A stretch of 64,000 bases of DNA, from contig CANUEZ040000207.1 of NCBI GenBank assembly GCA_948099385.1, positions 1,963,501 to 2,027,500 of the forward strand, read 5' to 3'. Positions 24,323 through 35,391 of the stretch are shown here, piece by piece (positions within the stretch are counted from its first letter, which is position 1; each line of letters starts with the position of its first letter). This DNA is from Fasciola hepatica. Lineage: Eukaryota > Platyhelminthes > Trematoda > Plagiorchiida > Fasciolidae. Below the pieces are notes generated by a model. It was not told the origin of the DNA. It made no database searches and saw only the letters and a list, made by a program, of their open reading frames with translations. The position numbers were made by a program, and so were the translations under genes.

Positions 24323-24580
24323 ATGTCAACACTTCACAATCAACATCCTCATTTATTTCTTATAAAATGGGATGATCGAAAATGCATTCAATACGAGCGG
24401 ACAAGACCGGGATCAATCCAGCTCAGAACACACGAGAAGCAACCAAATAAGAACAAACAAACTGGTAAGCATCTTTGTCTCTCTCTTTCTCTGCAGTTCA
24501 TAGTGCGACCGAGTGACAATCAGTCAACGTACGATCGCCACTCCGTGGTCAACAGACGAAGGCAATCAAATGCTATTTAG
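24323..24580 (+). CDS. Small hypothetical protein, possible micro-intron
   Basis: The ATG lies 48 bp downstream of TATATAAA. The unspliced frame gives 85 residues, basic and Gln/His-rich, with no signal peptide or known domain. Inside it, 24465-24496 has the exact form of a 32-bp intron: GTAAGC, a pyrimidine tract, CTGCAG. Removing it would end the protein early after six further codons (VHSATE, with V spanning the junction). Very short introns are known in flatworms, but the frame loss argues that this one is either not used or regulatory. There is no homology evidence. Might be non-coding. Confidence 0.25.
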   Translation: MSTLHNQHPHLFLIKWDDRKCIQYERTRPGSIQLRTHEKQPNKNKQTGKHLCLSLSLQFIVRPSDNQSTYDRHSVVNRRRQSNAI

Positions 24581-25907
24581 ATCGTCCATTGAAGTTGCTT
24601 ATTCCGCTCATTTTGTCGTACCTGTACACTTTGGATTTTGCGGCCGCCTGACCAATAGAGCCGTCGGGAGTCGGCCTCCTAACCATCAATTATATTATCC
24701 GAATCGGTTCTATTGCGTACAGACGTGAACATGCATCCGTGAATGTGTTTGTGTGCCCCTTGTAAATAGAGGTGCTGTCACTGCCTCATAAAGTGAACAT
24801 AGAAAGGACAGTAGGAGTGATTGAGATAAAATATCGGTTAAGCGAAGCAGGTCATCGGTGAAGCCATAATCAGACTACTGACTGACGGATGATAATCTGC
24901 CATTTGAATGCTTTTACACTGAACTATGGAGGAGAATCATAAAGTACCTTCGACTGGAATCGGGCTTCTTTATTTGTGGTTATTTTTGAAGAGACACCAT
25001 TGATGTATATCCATCGATAGAGAAAAGATTAGGTGTAGTGATTCTCTCCTATTTATCGGCGGTTCGAGAAAGCCCATTCAGACCAATCTGTATTCACTCG
25101 TTCAATGTACTCTCCAATCTGCATCCTTGCATTTCCGTACATAAACAAGTGCGTATGGCTTATCTCATTCTAGCCATGGAAATGGATGATCGCAGTACAC
25201 GTGTCTCGTGCACATGATCTACTTTCATATCACGTGACAGTGTATGGCAAGTTTGTGCCCACCTATCGCATTGCTGATGGATTACTGATTGTCTGTGCAA
25301 ATGCGTTCCGTTCCGCATTCCGTATTCATATAAATGCCGCGTTTATAATCTAAACAACAATATATTTCAGTCCCACTTGGTGTGACTTCTCGTTTCATAT
25401 TCAGCAACTCGGTCATCACATTAGGTTATCATTAAAATGGATGAGTCAGCGATGGAATTGACGAGTGATAAACAGATGAAGCGATCAGCACAATTGAGTA
25501 CACCTCGACATCCGTTTGATGGGACTAATGGACGCTGGAACCAAGGTTTACATGTGAAGAGCTGGAGGTTGCACATAAGAAGCACACGGGAGTGATAAGC
25601 ATACGACTATATACCTTATGCTTGGGTATCAAATAAAGGTTCAGGAACAGAAAAGTGGACCTCGGTTGATGCTGATCACAATTATCGGTCAACAAGTGTA
25701 CCAGGGTGCGATTGTGTGTGAATCATTTGGTGAGAAGTGTGTTGAACAATCGGTCGAAGTTTTCTAGTGGATACGTCACTCACGGTGGAATCATCACCAA
25801 ACCGAATTACCAAGTCATTTGATACCAAGAATGATGGCTCGCTGGACTGGAGGATTTACTTCTTCAACACTTTGAGTTTTGGTCATCGCAGACAAAGTAA
25901 GAGAATT
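24581..25907. other. Gap with one short ATG frame
   Basis: A 52-codon frame starts at ATG 25437 (MDESAMELTSDK...) about 100 bp after a TTATAA-like element; it ends before any recognisable domain and has possible donors near 25540-25570. No other signal. Confidence 0.25.
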
Positions 25908-26132
25908 ACATGTTAAAATCGCTAAGAAAATCAGTTAATACTCGTGCCCGGTTAGTGAGGATTCTGGGCAGGTATGGAACGGTAGAGTTTTTGTAGGCGA
26001 TGATACGAGAGGTTATGGATCAAAAAGAGGAATATGTAAAAGCAAGAGAGTTACTTTTAGATAAAACACCGTGTAAAGAATGAGGTCTATCTGTAAGGAC
26101 TCCGTGAGCAAACTTTTCACATGCGGCCAAGT
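25908..26132 (+). repeat. Tandem duplication of LINE 3' end, unit 1
   Basis: About 225 bp that recur at 26143-26368. Shared landmarks: GAGGATTCTGGGCAGGTATG, ACGAGAGGTTATGGATC and TAAAACACCGTGTAAAG. It corresponds, on the minus strand, to the end of the reverse transcriptase frame and what follows. Confidence 0.7.
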
Positions 26133-26142
26133 GAAGCTATTA

Positions 26143-26368
26143 CATACTAAAATCGCAAAGAAATTCAGTTAATACTCGTTCCCGGTTGGTGAGGATTCTG
26201 GGCAGGTATGGAACAGTAGAGTTTTTTGTAGGAGATGACACGAGAGGTTATGGATCGGAAAGAGGAACATGTAGAAGCAAGAAAGTTACTTTTGGATAAA
26301 ACACCGTGTAAAGGATAAGGGCTTTCTGCAAGGAATTTGTGAGCAAAATGTTCACATGCGGCCAGGTG
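26143..26368 (+). repeat. Tandem duplication of LINE 3' end, unit 2
   Basis: Second copy of 25908-26132 with scattered substitutions. On the minus strand it is contiguous with the LINE body at 26400-27480, so unit 1 is the extra copy. Confidence 0.7.
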
Positions 26369-27480
26369 TATTTTGCACGCCTAGCAGATAGTTCAGTAAA
26401 GGGTATGGAAGATACTCGACTGATAATAGATAAACCTCGACAGAGGATTTTAAATCTCTCTTCAGTAGACCAGCAAAAATAACAGGGGAACAGTAAAGTG
26501 GAACGGGATTGACACATTAGCAAACAGAAGGGAATTCACACTGTCTAACGGCGAAATGCCTAAGCCTTTGGATTTGGTAGGATAGCCGGCGTAGTTTCTT
26601 CACGTGGTTTGAAATGTAAGATGACAACTTCAACTTTGTATCGATAGTGATTCCTAATTATTTGACGGAGCTCACTCTAACAAGTAGTTCTGTGAAAATG
26701 ACAGATGGATGATGAGGATTAACTGATCAAAAATGGGTAATTAGGCTCTCAAAGCATTCGGACAAATTTGAAGCTAACCTTGATCGAACAGAGAAGTCAT
26801 AGCTATGGGACAGATTACTGAAAAAGTCATTGAATTCACGGATCACGGAAACATCCTAACAAACAGCCGCATAGTCGGCATATTTAAATAAATGTGCAGA
26901 AGAACTGAATAAAACATCACTATTGTGGGTGGAAAATAAATGGGGGAGAACAAAGCTGCCTGAAGCACTCCTAAATTGTTCACCAAGGTCTTGGATATTT
27001 TTAGACCTAGTGCTGTGCACTGAGTTCTGTTGGTAAAATAATCAGACAATCACGCTTGTAAATTTGTGGGACAGCCGGAAGCTTCCAGTTAACGGATAGA
27101 ACAAGACCACGGAATGGAATTAAAGGCGGATGAGTGGTCTAGAAAAGAGCATCGAGCAGTCTTCGCTGAACCATCCAGGGATTTTGTTACACGGTGAACT
27201 AACGAAGCGATAGCATCCACAGTGGACCTTTTCGATCTGTAGGCAAACTGTAAAGGGCACCGAGTGAGTTCATAGGAGATTTCAAACGTTTAGGAGCAAC
27301 GGAATGAAAGCTTTTAGCTGTGACACTAAAACTACGAGGTTTGGGCGTAGGAACAACGGTGACTGGTCTCCAGCAGTGTAGAATAGAATACGAGCACAAG
27401 TATTTAATTAGGAAAGAAGTAAGTGATAGCAGCTGTATCGTATCAATAACGATCTGCTGTAGCTCATCTGCCAAGGCTAT
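26143..27480 (-). pseudogene. LINE reverse transcriptase relic (jockey/CR1-like)
   Basis: On the minus strand, 27474-27199 reads HCWRPVTVVPTPKPRS followed by SFHSVAPKRLKS, matching the LINE block W-x-x-A-x-V-x-P-I-P-K-x-x-RP and the FRPVALTSVxxK block. A degraded stretch follows. Then 27049-26843 gives YFTNRTQCTALGLKIS and NNLGVLQAALFSPIYF, matching FLTxRTQxV, SxxxxNxGVPQGAVLSPxLF. The YADD catalytic box is lost where it should follow. 26523-26248 covers the thumb/C-terminal part and runs into the tandemly duplicated 3' end. Multiple stops show the copy is inactive. The superfamily call is firm, the clade is not. Confidence 0.6.
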
Positions 27481-27805
27481 CTGGGATGCATATGCTCTGT
27501 GAATGAGAACATTTCCGTCTTTGACTTTTGAGAAATAGGTTAGACGCTTTTGAAATGACGCGGTACATATAGTTTCATTTCATCCTTATTACTCATCCTA
27601 AGCGCACGATGATGGCAACAACGAAAACAGCAACAACAATTAAAAGCAAACATCTTTCACTAGCTGGTCACAACGTCAGTTCAGGTTTCCTCCACACGAA
27701 AGAGAAATGCACTACAAAGTAGTCATGCACATTGATCAATGACCTACATGTCGATACTTCCTTCACACACACACAGAGCAAGAATGGGATAGAACGAGGT
27801 AAGCA

Positions 27806-27811
27806 TATAAA
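27806..27811 (+). promoter_or_regulatory. TATA box of the CAP gene
   Basis: TATAAA followed by G, 47 bp upstream of the ATG at 27853. It is the clearest core-promoter match next to a likely gene start in this window. Confidence 0.5.
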
Positions 27812-27852
27812 GAACAGTGCTGAGCATTTGCATTTGGCCTAATCTAAGGGGC

Positions 27853-28071
27853 ATGATGAAAATGCGGCAAATCTGGCTACAAGGGATTTATATAATTTTC
27901 TCCTCTATTTTGATCCTCAAACTTAGCCTCGTCACTGGAGAAGGCTCTCGCTGGCCACACGAAGACGACACTTTGAACACACTCATGATATCATGGCACA
28001 ATGAAGCTAGACGGAGGATGTCAGAATGTCTCGTACCTGGACAACCGGCATCCGAGAAGCTTCCACAATTG
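27853..28071 (+). CDS. CAP/SCP-TAPS secreted protein, first exon
   Basis: Start chosen at ATG 27853 (ATGATGAAAATG); the open frame extends upstream only through a GTG. The 73 residues comprise a signal peptide (core IYIIFSSILILKLSLV, cleavage near TGEG), then ISWHNEARRRMSECLVPGQP and KLPQL. This is the first helix of the CAP domain: H-N-x-x-R-x-x-V ending before the usual W-D-x-x-L-A motif. The exon ends at TTG|GTATGT in phase 0, the same point and phase as the related first exon at 55259. CAP (venom-allergen-like) proteins are expanded and secreted in parasitic worms. The later exons, which should hold the helix with the second Cys and the CAP cavity residues, were not found before the Gypsy relic at 30.4 kb. 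The gene may be long, split by insertions or dead. Confidence 0.6.
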
Positions 28072-30419
28072 GTATGTCATTTTGTTCCACAGCAGGAGAA
28101 TTCCTTGCGCATTTTATCACGCTACCTTCTATGCTTCGTGTCTTCTACTCACCGGCAATGTTCAGTAGGAAGTCATTCTTGCTCTTGATCGTCACATTTT
28201 GATGACAATCCCATTAGGAAGCTCGAGCCTGTGTTCACTTGTTCGGTTGTGTTGTTTTGTGGCTGGTGCAATCAGGTGTAACGTTGAACCGGGGGCCTGT
28301 TCTTTTCTGGAACGAGCAAGCTTGTTTGTGAGTACAAATAACGAGTGCATAGGAGGTATGGTAAATATTTGAGTGAGCCAGTCGAGAAACCCTTTTTTGT
28401 TAATATTTCCTTGTTTTCTGCAAACTCCTTGTTGATTACCCGGGTTAAACAAGTTATCAGAATTCTGTTGGTTAAACAAACAGCACTAGTTTCATTATGC
28501 AGTATCGGAACGAAAAAATGGTTTGAAATGCTCGTAACAGTCCTACGCTTATTGTCCTCCTATGAATGCTTCGTTGGAGTGACCCGTTGGAAGGGATAGG
28601 CGAAAGTACATCTACGAGTACACGATTATACAAGTGCATTCGAGTGAAGTCACCTAGAGCCCGTTATTCACCACAAAGTTGTCTATAATTGGGTTGGTCA
28701 ACTGACTTTCTTTGATTTCCTGAAACTCATTTGGCCTTTTGCGACGAAAATGACGGCCCAACATACTCGATGAGTCTAAACGAAAGCAATAAATGAACCA
28801 CTTTCATAAAGATATCACTACACCACTCCAAATTCGTGTTAGGTAACTAGCACTTCCGGTAAAGTGTCAGTTTAATTTCTGTATATTATTGCACTTAAGG
28901 ATTCTACTTTTCAATGCTCTTACTGTACATATGAAACTGACTGGATCGTGATGTCGATGAGTGAGTACATATTATGGTAAGCAGGGACTCACACCTGAAG
29001 TTATTTTACATCTGCCGTTTTTAAGTGACTCTGGATGTGGGTGTGCTTGTGTGTTTATGTGCGAACATGTATGTATTATTGTAGGATACAAGCTGTGGAA
29101 GGCTTATTGGAGGATGGAAATAATTTGCAAGTTGGTTGACTACATCCTCGTAAACTGTCAAGTACATTACAGACCAATGGTTCACTTTCGATCTTTGGAT
29201 TTGATAAGCTTTTGTCGATGTTGCTGTTGTTGTTAATCATGGAAAAGCCAAAGAGTGAAACGTTAGTAGGGTCTTTTGTTTGACACTCTCCACAATAAGA
29301 TAGAACACATTAGCAGCTTGAACCAATTCAGTTGATGTGCGCGTATGTGACGTTCAATTCATGATGACGACTCGCAGTATACTGCAAACTGACCTTTCTA
29401 TTAGTGAAAACTATGTGACCAGCAATTGGCGTCACAGTCACAACCGTGGGCAAATATTTACGCAGACGGTCATGATGACTGGAGAGGTAGACGACATCCG
29501 AAATGGTCAAAAGTCGGGCAAAACTGGGCCGCTGGTCGTGTGTACAAAGTGTGAGATTGGAACCAAGCTTCTTTGATACCAAATACGGTTTTAAGTTGTA
29601 GCATTCTCGTCACATTCCATCAAATTAAAGTGTGGGATCAATTTATTTCATAGTATTGTGTTTCGAAATTGTACACGCAAACAAACACAAATACGAGATA
29701 TACCCCTCTCATTGTTATGATAAACTGACCGTGTCTTTTTATTATTTATATTTTGAAATTCATTCAATGATCAGTTCATTGCAAACTTGGATTATGCGTA
29801 TGACATAATGAACTATGACCTTAAAGCCTATTGTAGCCACTATGTTCAAGCTTACTGAACATTTATTAGGTATTATTTCGGTGCGAAATTAATGGCGCCT
29901 GCACATTTTAGAGTAATTCTTGTGCCTCTGTTTTGACTCAAGTCATCTTGAAGCAACTGTGATTTGTGACCAAAGTTTTCTACTCTGCTGGTTCACATTG
30001 TATGTTGCTCCATCCATCAGTGGATGTCAGGAGATGTATGATGTAACTGTGAAACGAAAGTAGTATACCGTAGCAGATGCCATGTTCACGGTTGACCACA
30101 ATTCCTCAATCACCATTCTCAAAATATGTAACAATATACTGATTGCTTTTCCCGGAGAACTGACTTTTGACTTAGTGACAGCGGAAACTGATGTGAAAGT
30201 GTCGATATCGGAGACGCGAGCGAACAAAAGCCGGCCGATCCACTCACTGACGCACTTGGAGATGGAAGGCACGAGTCTATTGGCCAACAACTGAAACCTT
30301 TGTCGAACACACTACGAAGATTTTTGGATACTGAAGGCAAAAGACCACGAATCAAAGGTGGTTCAGCTTGCGTCATTTAGTCACACCATTAGACGGGCGG
30401 CGCTCCAAGTCCTGAATAG
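28072..30419. other. Downstream of CAP exon: intron or intergenic
   Basis: No CAP exon recognised. Unassigned frames: 28961-29236 (+), 29337-29576 (+) and 30082-30294 (+). The last is preceded by an acceptor-like CCGTAG and reads DHNSSITILKICNN. A frame overlapping its end, about 30212-30380, carries a stop near 30378. These could be exons of the CAP gene or of nothing. Confidence 0.3.
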
Positions 30420-30539
30420 TATTTTATGGGATTCCGGTTAGGAAAGCAATGATTGGATGATGGTTACGCTGAAATTCGAACCGTACTGTCTTGGTGAGCG
30501 TAAAAAACACCAGCTTTTTGTTTCCAACCAACGGACAAA

Positions 30540-31191
30540 AAAGCCGTTGACACTCTTGTGCTGTTGTTAAGATCCTTGGCACCTTGTCTAAATTAGTCTC
30601 GTGCGGGACCGGATATTGGTTGTATTGCACGACGCCATGGTGAATAAACGGTTGCTGAAGATTCCGAAATTATCACTCCAGCGGTGTTAACATCTCTCGA
30701 GGTATGAAAGCAGCCACAAGCCCCAAGGAGATGTTATATGCATCAAAATCGTGTGGTCAGTACAGAATAGCACCAGAGATATGCAGGGAGCCATTGATGG
30801 AGTGTCGGTTCAGTGTCAGACTACACTTCGTGGGAAGAGACAAATGTTCTGTGTGAGGAAATCATGTGATAGCTGCAGGAGGCGAAACCATTTCGCATCA
30901 GAATGGTTTCTCAAGAAAACAGTGGACAGGGAACGAAATCATCAGAAAACAGGCCAAGTGAATGAGGTGAGAAAGCATGCAAGACTAAAGGATGTTTTTG
31001 TCAAAGTATCAGTGAACGGAGAAGTAGATTTCCAGTTATATATGGGAGCATCGGCGAGTTTCATACTCTGTTCAATACTGTATCGACACGAACATAGAAG
31101 AGACTCTTTATGTGGAAAGGTGACAAGGTTCATCCAAGAGTTGAAGCAAAGCTGCAAGTGGTCAGTCCCAAGGATGGACATCCATCACTGA
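30540..31191 (+). pseudogene. Gypsy gag end and protease, degenerate
   Basis: Near 30610 one frame reads RILVVLHDAMVNKRLL, typical of the gag C-terminal helix region. The frame 30751-31191 then has CDSCRRRNHFASEWF, a decayed CCHC knuckle (C-x-x-C-x-R-x-N-H-x-A, last Cys lost), and VKVSVNGEVDFQLYMGASAS. The latter matches the aspartic protease block VxVNGxxxxFxxDTGAS, with the catalytic Asp-Thr/Ser replaced by Met. Inactive. Confidence 0.55.
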
Positions 31192-31199
31192 CAAACTTT

Positions 31200-32449
31200 G
31201 TTGTTGTCGACCAGGGTTAGCTTCCCATCCTCGGATGTGAATCTATCGAAAATCTGGGTTTGGTGTCATTCTACTATGATTCAGTCGTCCACCGTATATC
31301 TGATAATGTTGAATAATACTTGAAAAAACTCACTTCTGTTTTCGATGAGAAATTGGGAAAGCTTGTTGTACCACCCACAAAGCCTATTCCATACTCCGTC
31401 AGAGAACGATCTGAACTCGAGTTAGGCATCCTCATATCGGACGATATCCTGGTTAAATTTGATTGAGTCTAATCGTGATCGCGACGAAACCATTCGGGAA
31501 CTTCGCATCTGTATTGGTCCCAAGGAAAACGTCCAGGAAAGATTACTTGTCGTTTTGACGATGTTCTTCGTAAGTTATCAAACGTGCGTCGTTTTACGAA
31601 ATATGATCCGGATTCAGCGTTGTAGCGTTTGTAGATGGATGAAGCCTCGAGTTGTTATCCAAGTTTAGCAAACCATACGGCTGTTACTATTGGAAGAAAC
31701 TACCATTCATACTGAAGCTATCGGGCGGAGTATTTCAGAAGAGGATTCTCCAAGTACTGGACGAAATATTCGGATTGCTCTGCGTAGCAGACGATATCCT
31801 TATTTTTGGCCGAAATATTGAGGGTAGCAAAAGAAGACTCGATTCTCTTCCACAGCAAAATTTCCGTTATGGAGTTAGACTGAAAAGGGCCACATTGACG
31901 TTTTGTCAAACAGCAGTCAAGTTTCATAGCCACATTCTCACAAGGGAAGGTATCAAACCAGATCCGAAAAAAGAAAGCGTGATTAGAGATACGCCTGCTC
32001 CAACCAATGTGAGAGAGTCTCACTTTTCAACGGGATAATCGACTACCTGAGCAGATTGTCACCGGAATTAGTGGAATTGATGGGACTGATCAGTTTATTA
32101 CCACATAAAAGATAAACGTGGATATGAGGTGAATAACAGAAATTAGCATTTGATGGCATAAGAAAGCTTATCGTGAAGGCCCAAGTCTTAAGGTATTATG
32201 ATCACAACTTGCCCCTATGGGAACAACGTGATATTAGTCAACGTGGCTTGCGAGCCGCTGTTTACAAAATGGGTGTTCCCAGCTGATACACTCTCACGAG
32301 CTACACTACCGGATGCGGGAGGCGAAGATGTAAATGAAACTGTAAACATGACATTCACGGTAATAGACTCGGAATTATCTCAAATCCAGATTGCCAAAGT
32401 TACAGATCCATATCTACAACTTCGTAAGAAAGTCATTAGTATTACTTAA
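31200..32449 (+). pseudogene. Gypsy reverse transcriptase/RNase H, frameshifted
   Basis: After an RT-entry stretch with ILGCESIENLGLV and a later KLVVPPTKPIPYSV, the frame 31652-32038 holds KPYGCYYWKKLPF, FQKRILQVLDEIFGLLCVAD followed by D-I-L-I-F-G, and GIKPDPKKE. This matches TPxGLYxWxRLPF, the catalytic V/Y-x-DD with ILIFG, and the GIxPDPxK block. The catalytic Asp pair is preserved, but stops and shifts lie on both sides. 32198-32449 includes FPADTLSRATLPDAG, the P-A-D-x-L-S-R motif that closes the RNase H region. A dead copy of Gypsy (Metaviridae-type) pol. Confidence 0.65.
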
Positions 32450-32879
32450 GAATGAGAATTGAATACTGGTACTACTGGCAGTAAATGGAATATAGCTCCT
32501 GCGCGAACTACGCATAACTAAGGATCAGGAACACCGACTAATCGAGCACACACTCGAACTCGTATCCTGCGCGATCGTAATGTACATAAACACGCAGATG
32601 TAATAAAACAACATGAAATAATCCCTATAACAACCGCCAACTCCCAACTCCAGAAAGTCACGATGGCAGATCCGTGTCTACAATCTGAAAATACTTATCA
32701 TCTAAGGTTGACTTTAAGATAACAGAGAATCATTTGCAGAAATATTACTCCATTTTGAATTTCGTGATAAGCTAACAACAGAAGATGAACTGGTTTTTCG
32801 AGATGAGGCTCGAGTGGTCGTGCGCGCTTTTTGAAATAAAGCTTTCCTACATGATCATTCAGATCAGAGTATCGCAGCA

Positions 32880-33235
32880 CGATTCCCTTCGAACCCAATC
32901 ATAAATGCCTAACGCAGAATCGTTTCCAGCACTGAATCAGTTGTGCGTACTGAATAGAGGTCGACCATATAACCTAGTTGCTCCAAGGCATCATCTAATG
33001 TTCACAGAATGTTGGCCTGGGAGTACAAGGAGTTTGCATTCTCCAGGATGGATCTATGTTTAGTGGTCTTTTCCAAAACACTACTGACAACGGTTTTGTG
33101 CTGTTTAAATAGCTCCTTGAATATTCTTTTGCCTTGGTCACAAAATTCTGGTGCTTTGTACGGTAAAGGACCTTGTATGACATTCTTAGCCATCCTCCGG
33201 CCATCAGCCGTAATATTCAATTCTATCTGATGCCT
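32880..33235 (-). pseudogene. BEL/Pao gag-like fragment (copy 3)
   Basis: On the minus strand, 33220-33002 reads QGKRIFKELFKQHKTVVSSV and LEKTTKHRSI; about 32990-32925 continues with LDDALEQLGYMVDLYSV. The last block is the same motif as SQFGDVLNQLGYVTDLNSV in the 16.6-18 kb duplication. The order (helical 'xxLLxxxYGxxxxVxxxxL' then the GYxxDL block) is that of BEL/Pao gag. It lies beside the plus-strand Gypsy copy but is a separate element. Confidence 0.45.
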
Positions 33236-34044
33236 TGGATACTGGCAGTGGAGCTTCAGGGATAAGAAATGAATTGCACCATATTCGAAGTTCGATGGTT
33301 TGGAGCAGAAAGTGCAATCTATTATTTCAGATCAAAACAGTTCGCAGTTATCTTCTTGGAGGAAACCAGTAGACAACACAGAGTCAGTTGATGAAAAATC
33401 AGCATACATAACGCTTTCGATTCTAGGTTTTCCGATTTCTTCATCGAACAAAGGCACCCTATTTAGATAGGATCACTTGGAACATTTCGCAACGTACTTC
33501 TTACTCATTTGTTTCCACAGCACGTGTTCTCGTTGAATTTGATGAAATCCATACGTAAAAATCCTCTTTAACTTCTGCAAGTACGATAGAATTCGCCCAC
33601 CCGTGGGATTACATTTCACTATGGCAAAAAATCATGTCGTCGTAGTTTCTTTTAAATAGACCATCGCTCTCCAACAGAAACAATTTCACAGACAAACAGT
33701 GATACGGAGTCTTAGCGAGTTGGTGATACAGAAATAAAAGAAATAATATCAGCAAAAATAATAATGATAATAAAAATAATAATAACAATAGCGGCTTTTC
33801 TAAACAAGCAAAATAGTGCAGCCTGTTACGTGGTTTACTCTGAAACTCTTACTTATTGTCTTCGGATCGGGCTAATTTGGAAGATAATGAGTTCTTTATT
33901 AGGGCTTAATAAAAGTGAATTATTCTAAAGAAGGTGAACACTTTGTTCTCTACAAGGATTGTTTCCCTTGTTCAAATCATGCTTATCAAGAAATGATTCG
34001 AGAATCACACGATTTCATATAACGGCTAGTCACGACTTTTCAAG
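33236..34044. other. Gap with AAT-rich microsatellite
   Basis: Contains an interrupted (AAT)n/(AATA)n run at about 33733-33790. No gene seen. Confidence 0.6.
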
Positions 34045-34673
34045 ATGAAACGCGATCCAGCGGGAATGTTGATGATCTATTCAAAACTGTCGCTTCTAAT
34101 CGTCTTGCTTTTCCGTAGTATTGTGAGTGATCACCGATTAACGCAGAACAATTCTGTTGGGAATGAGCTACAATCCTGGTCGGATAACACTAACACGAAA
34201 TCCACAAGCACGAGGCTGAGCGAAACATCGATCATATATCGACTGGGCAATGAGCGTCAAGAGAAATCAGCGTCTATCGATTTGAGGTACGTGATTTCGT
34301 TGATCAATAGAGATCGGTTTGCACGCACATTCATAAAACAGGTAGGCAGAATGCACTGTCGGTACTTGGAACGGCATGTGAAGGCCAATCAGAATACAAC
34401 AAAGGTGAGCGAAGCTTTTTCTGAAGGATGATTTGGATTGCAAAGGAACTCCGAAGCTTCATGTTCTGCCCAAATACCGAAATGGGTTAAACAAGAATGA
34501 TTGCTAACTCTTTCCGTTGGGATTAGGAACATTTTTACGCGGCAGGAATGAGTCTCCGGGAAATGCAAAACACCGGGGAGCTTGGTGGATGTAGATCAGA
34601 AAGTGATTTTGAAGAAGATGCATCAGATAAGGAAACTGTTGAGGTCAGGACAAAAACCATGGGAATCAAATAA
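34045..34673 (+). CDS. Secreted orphan protein, two exons
   Basis: Exon 1 is 34045-34404 from an ATG; the donor AAG|GTGAGC is a near-perfect consensus. Exon 2 is 34527-34673 after ATTAG. Both junctions are phase 0, giving 168 residues. Residues 9-27 form a signal-peptide core (IYSKLSLLIVLLFRSIV). The mature part is polar, Asn/Ser/Thr-rich, then has a basic helix-like segment (SLINRDRFARTFIKQVG) and a strongly acidic end (SESDFEEDASDKETVE). There are only two cysteines, in MHCRYLE and GGCRSE, one per exon, which could form a single disulfide. No domain is recognised. AATAAA overlaps the stop codon, so the 3' UTR would be extremely short. Without splicing the first exon would add only eight codons. 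It sits 0.7 kb outside the palindrome. A real gene is likely, function unknown. Confidence 0.5.
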
Positions 34674-35391
34674 ATAATCTGAGTGAGTTTATTGGATCAT
34701 TCATAAAGTGGAATGTGCGAAAATCCACTTTCAAAATCAAGTTTTAAGAGGAATTTAAATGAAATGACTCTGGTGTAAAATAGACTCTGACTGTAGAATT
34801 CAGCAAACTAACTGCTTCGAAACTTTGTTCAAGGTGAAACTGTAGGGGCTGAAAACTCCAGGAATAATTCCACCCGTTGTCAATGAGATCACGATCGAAG
34901 TAGTCCAAGTTGAACAACTCACAGTTATAGTTATCCCTCTGGAGACCAACATATTTGAAGTATTTTTACCTGGCTCACGTACTGTTCAGGGGAACGGTGC
35001 AGAAACCTGTGTAACAACAAGTTCACGATTCTTTTGCAAATAGCAAATCACATGATAAATGTGTTCACTACTCGGTTTGTCGAGGGAACTAGTAATTCCG
35101 AATGGAGGATGTATTGTGGAACACTAGAGATAACGCCACCAGAAGGGCGAGCAGCACAATTGGAAGTTGAATGTGAAGAGCATGAAGTCGTACTTTGATA
35201 CTGTCTGTTTGCAGAGAGCCATCTCTTTTATTTGGACTCAGGTCAGAAGTGTTCACCTCTCTTGGTTATTTATGACGCCGCTATTTTGATGTGCTGACTC
35301 TTGATGGAAGTGCAACATGTTTTCTAATGAAATCCTTTCATTCATTCTGATTTCCTCATTACCTGACACATTTTCTTAAATTTTCCGATGA
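34674..35391. other. Unique left flank of the palindrome
   Basis: No gene recognised. It has no counterpart outside the right arm, which helps fix the arm boundary at 35392. Confidence 0.5.

Larger units (their letters stand above)
30420..32460 (+). mobile_element. Gypsy-type LTR retrotransposon relic
   Basis: Plus-strand gag end, zinc knuckle, protease, reverse transcriptase and end of RNase H appear in Gypsy order across about 2 kb, with frame changes. No LTRs or integrase were recognised, so it is truncated. Confidence 0.6.

Noticed and set aside
34045..34673. Neuropeptide F/Y-like precursor
   Set aside because: There is no GRPRF-amide type end and no convincing dibasic-flanked peptide; only a vague resemblance in the RYVISLINRDRF stretch.
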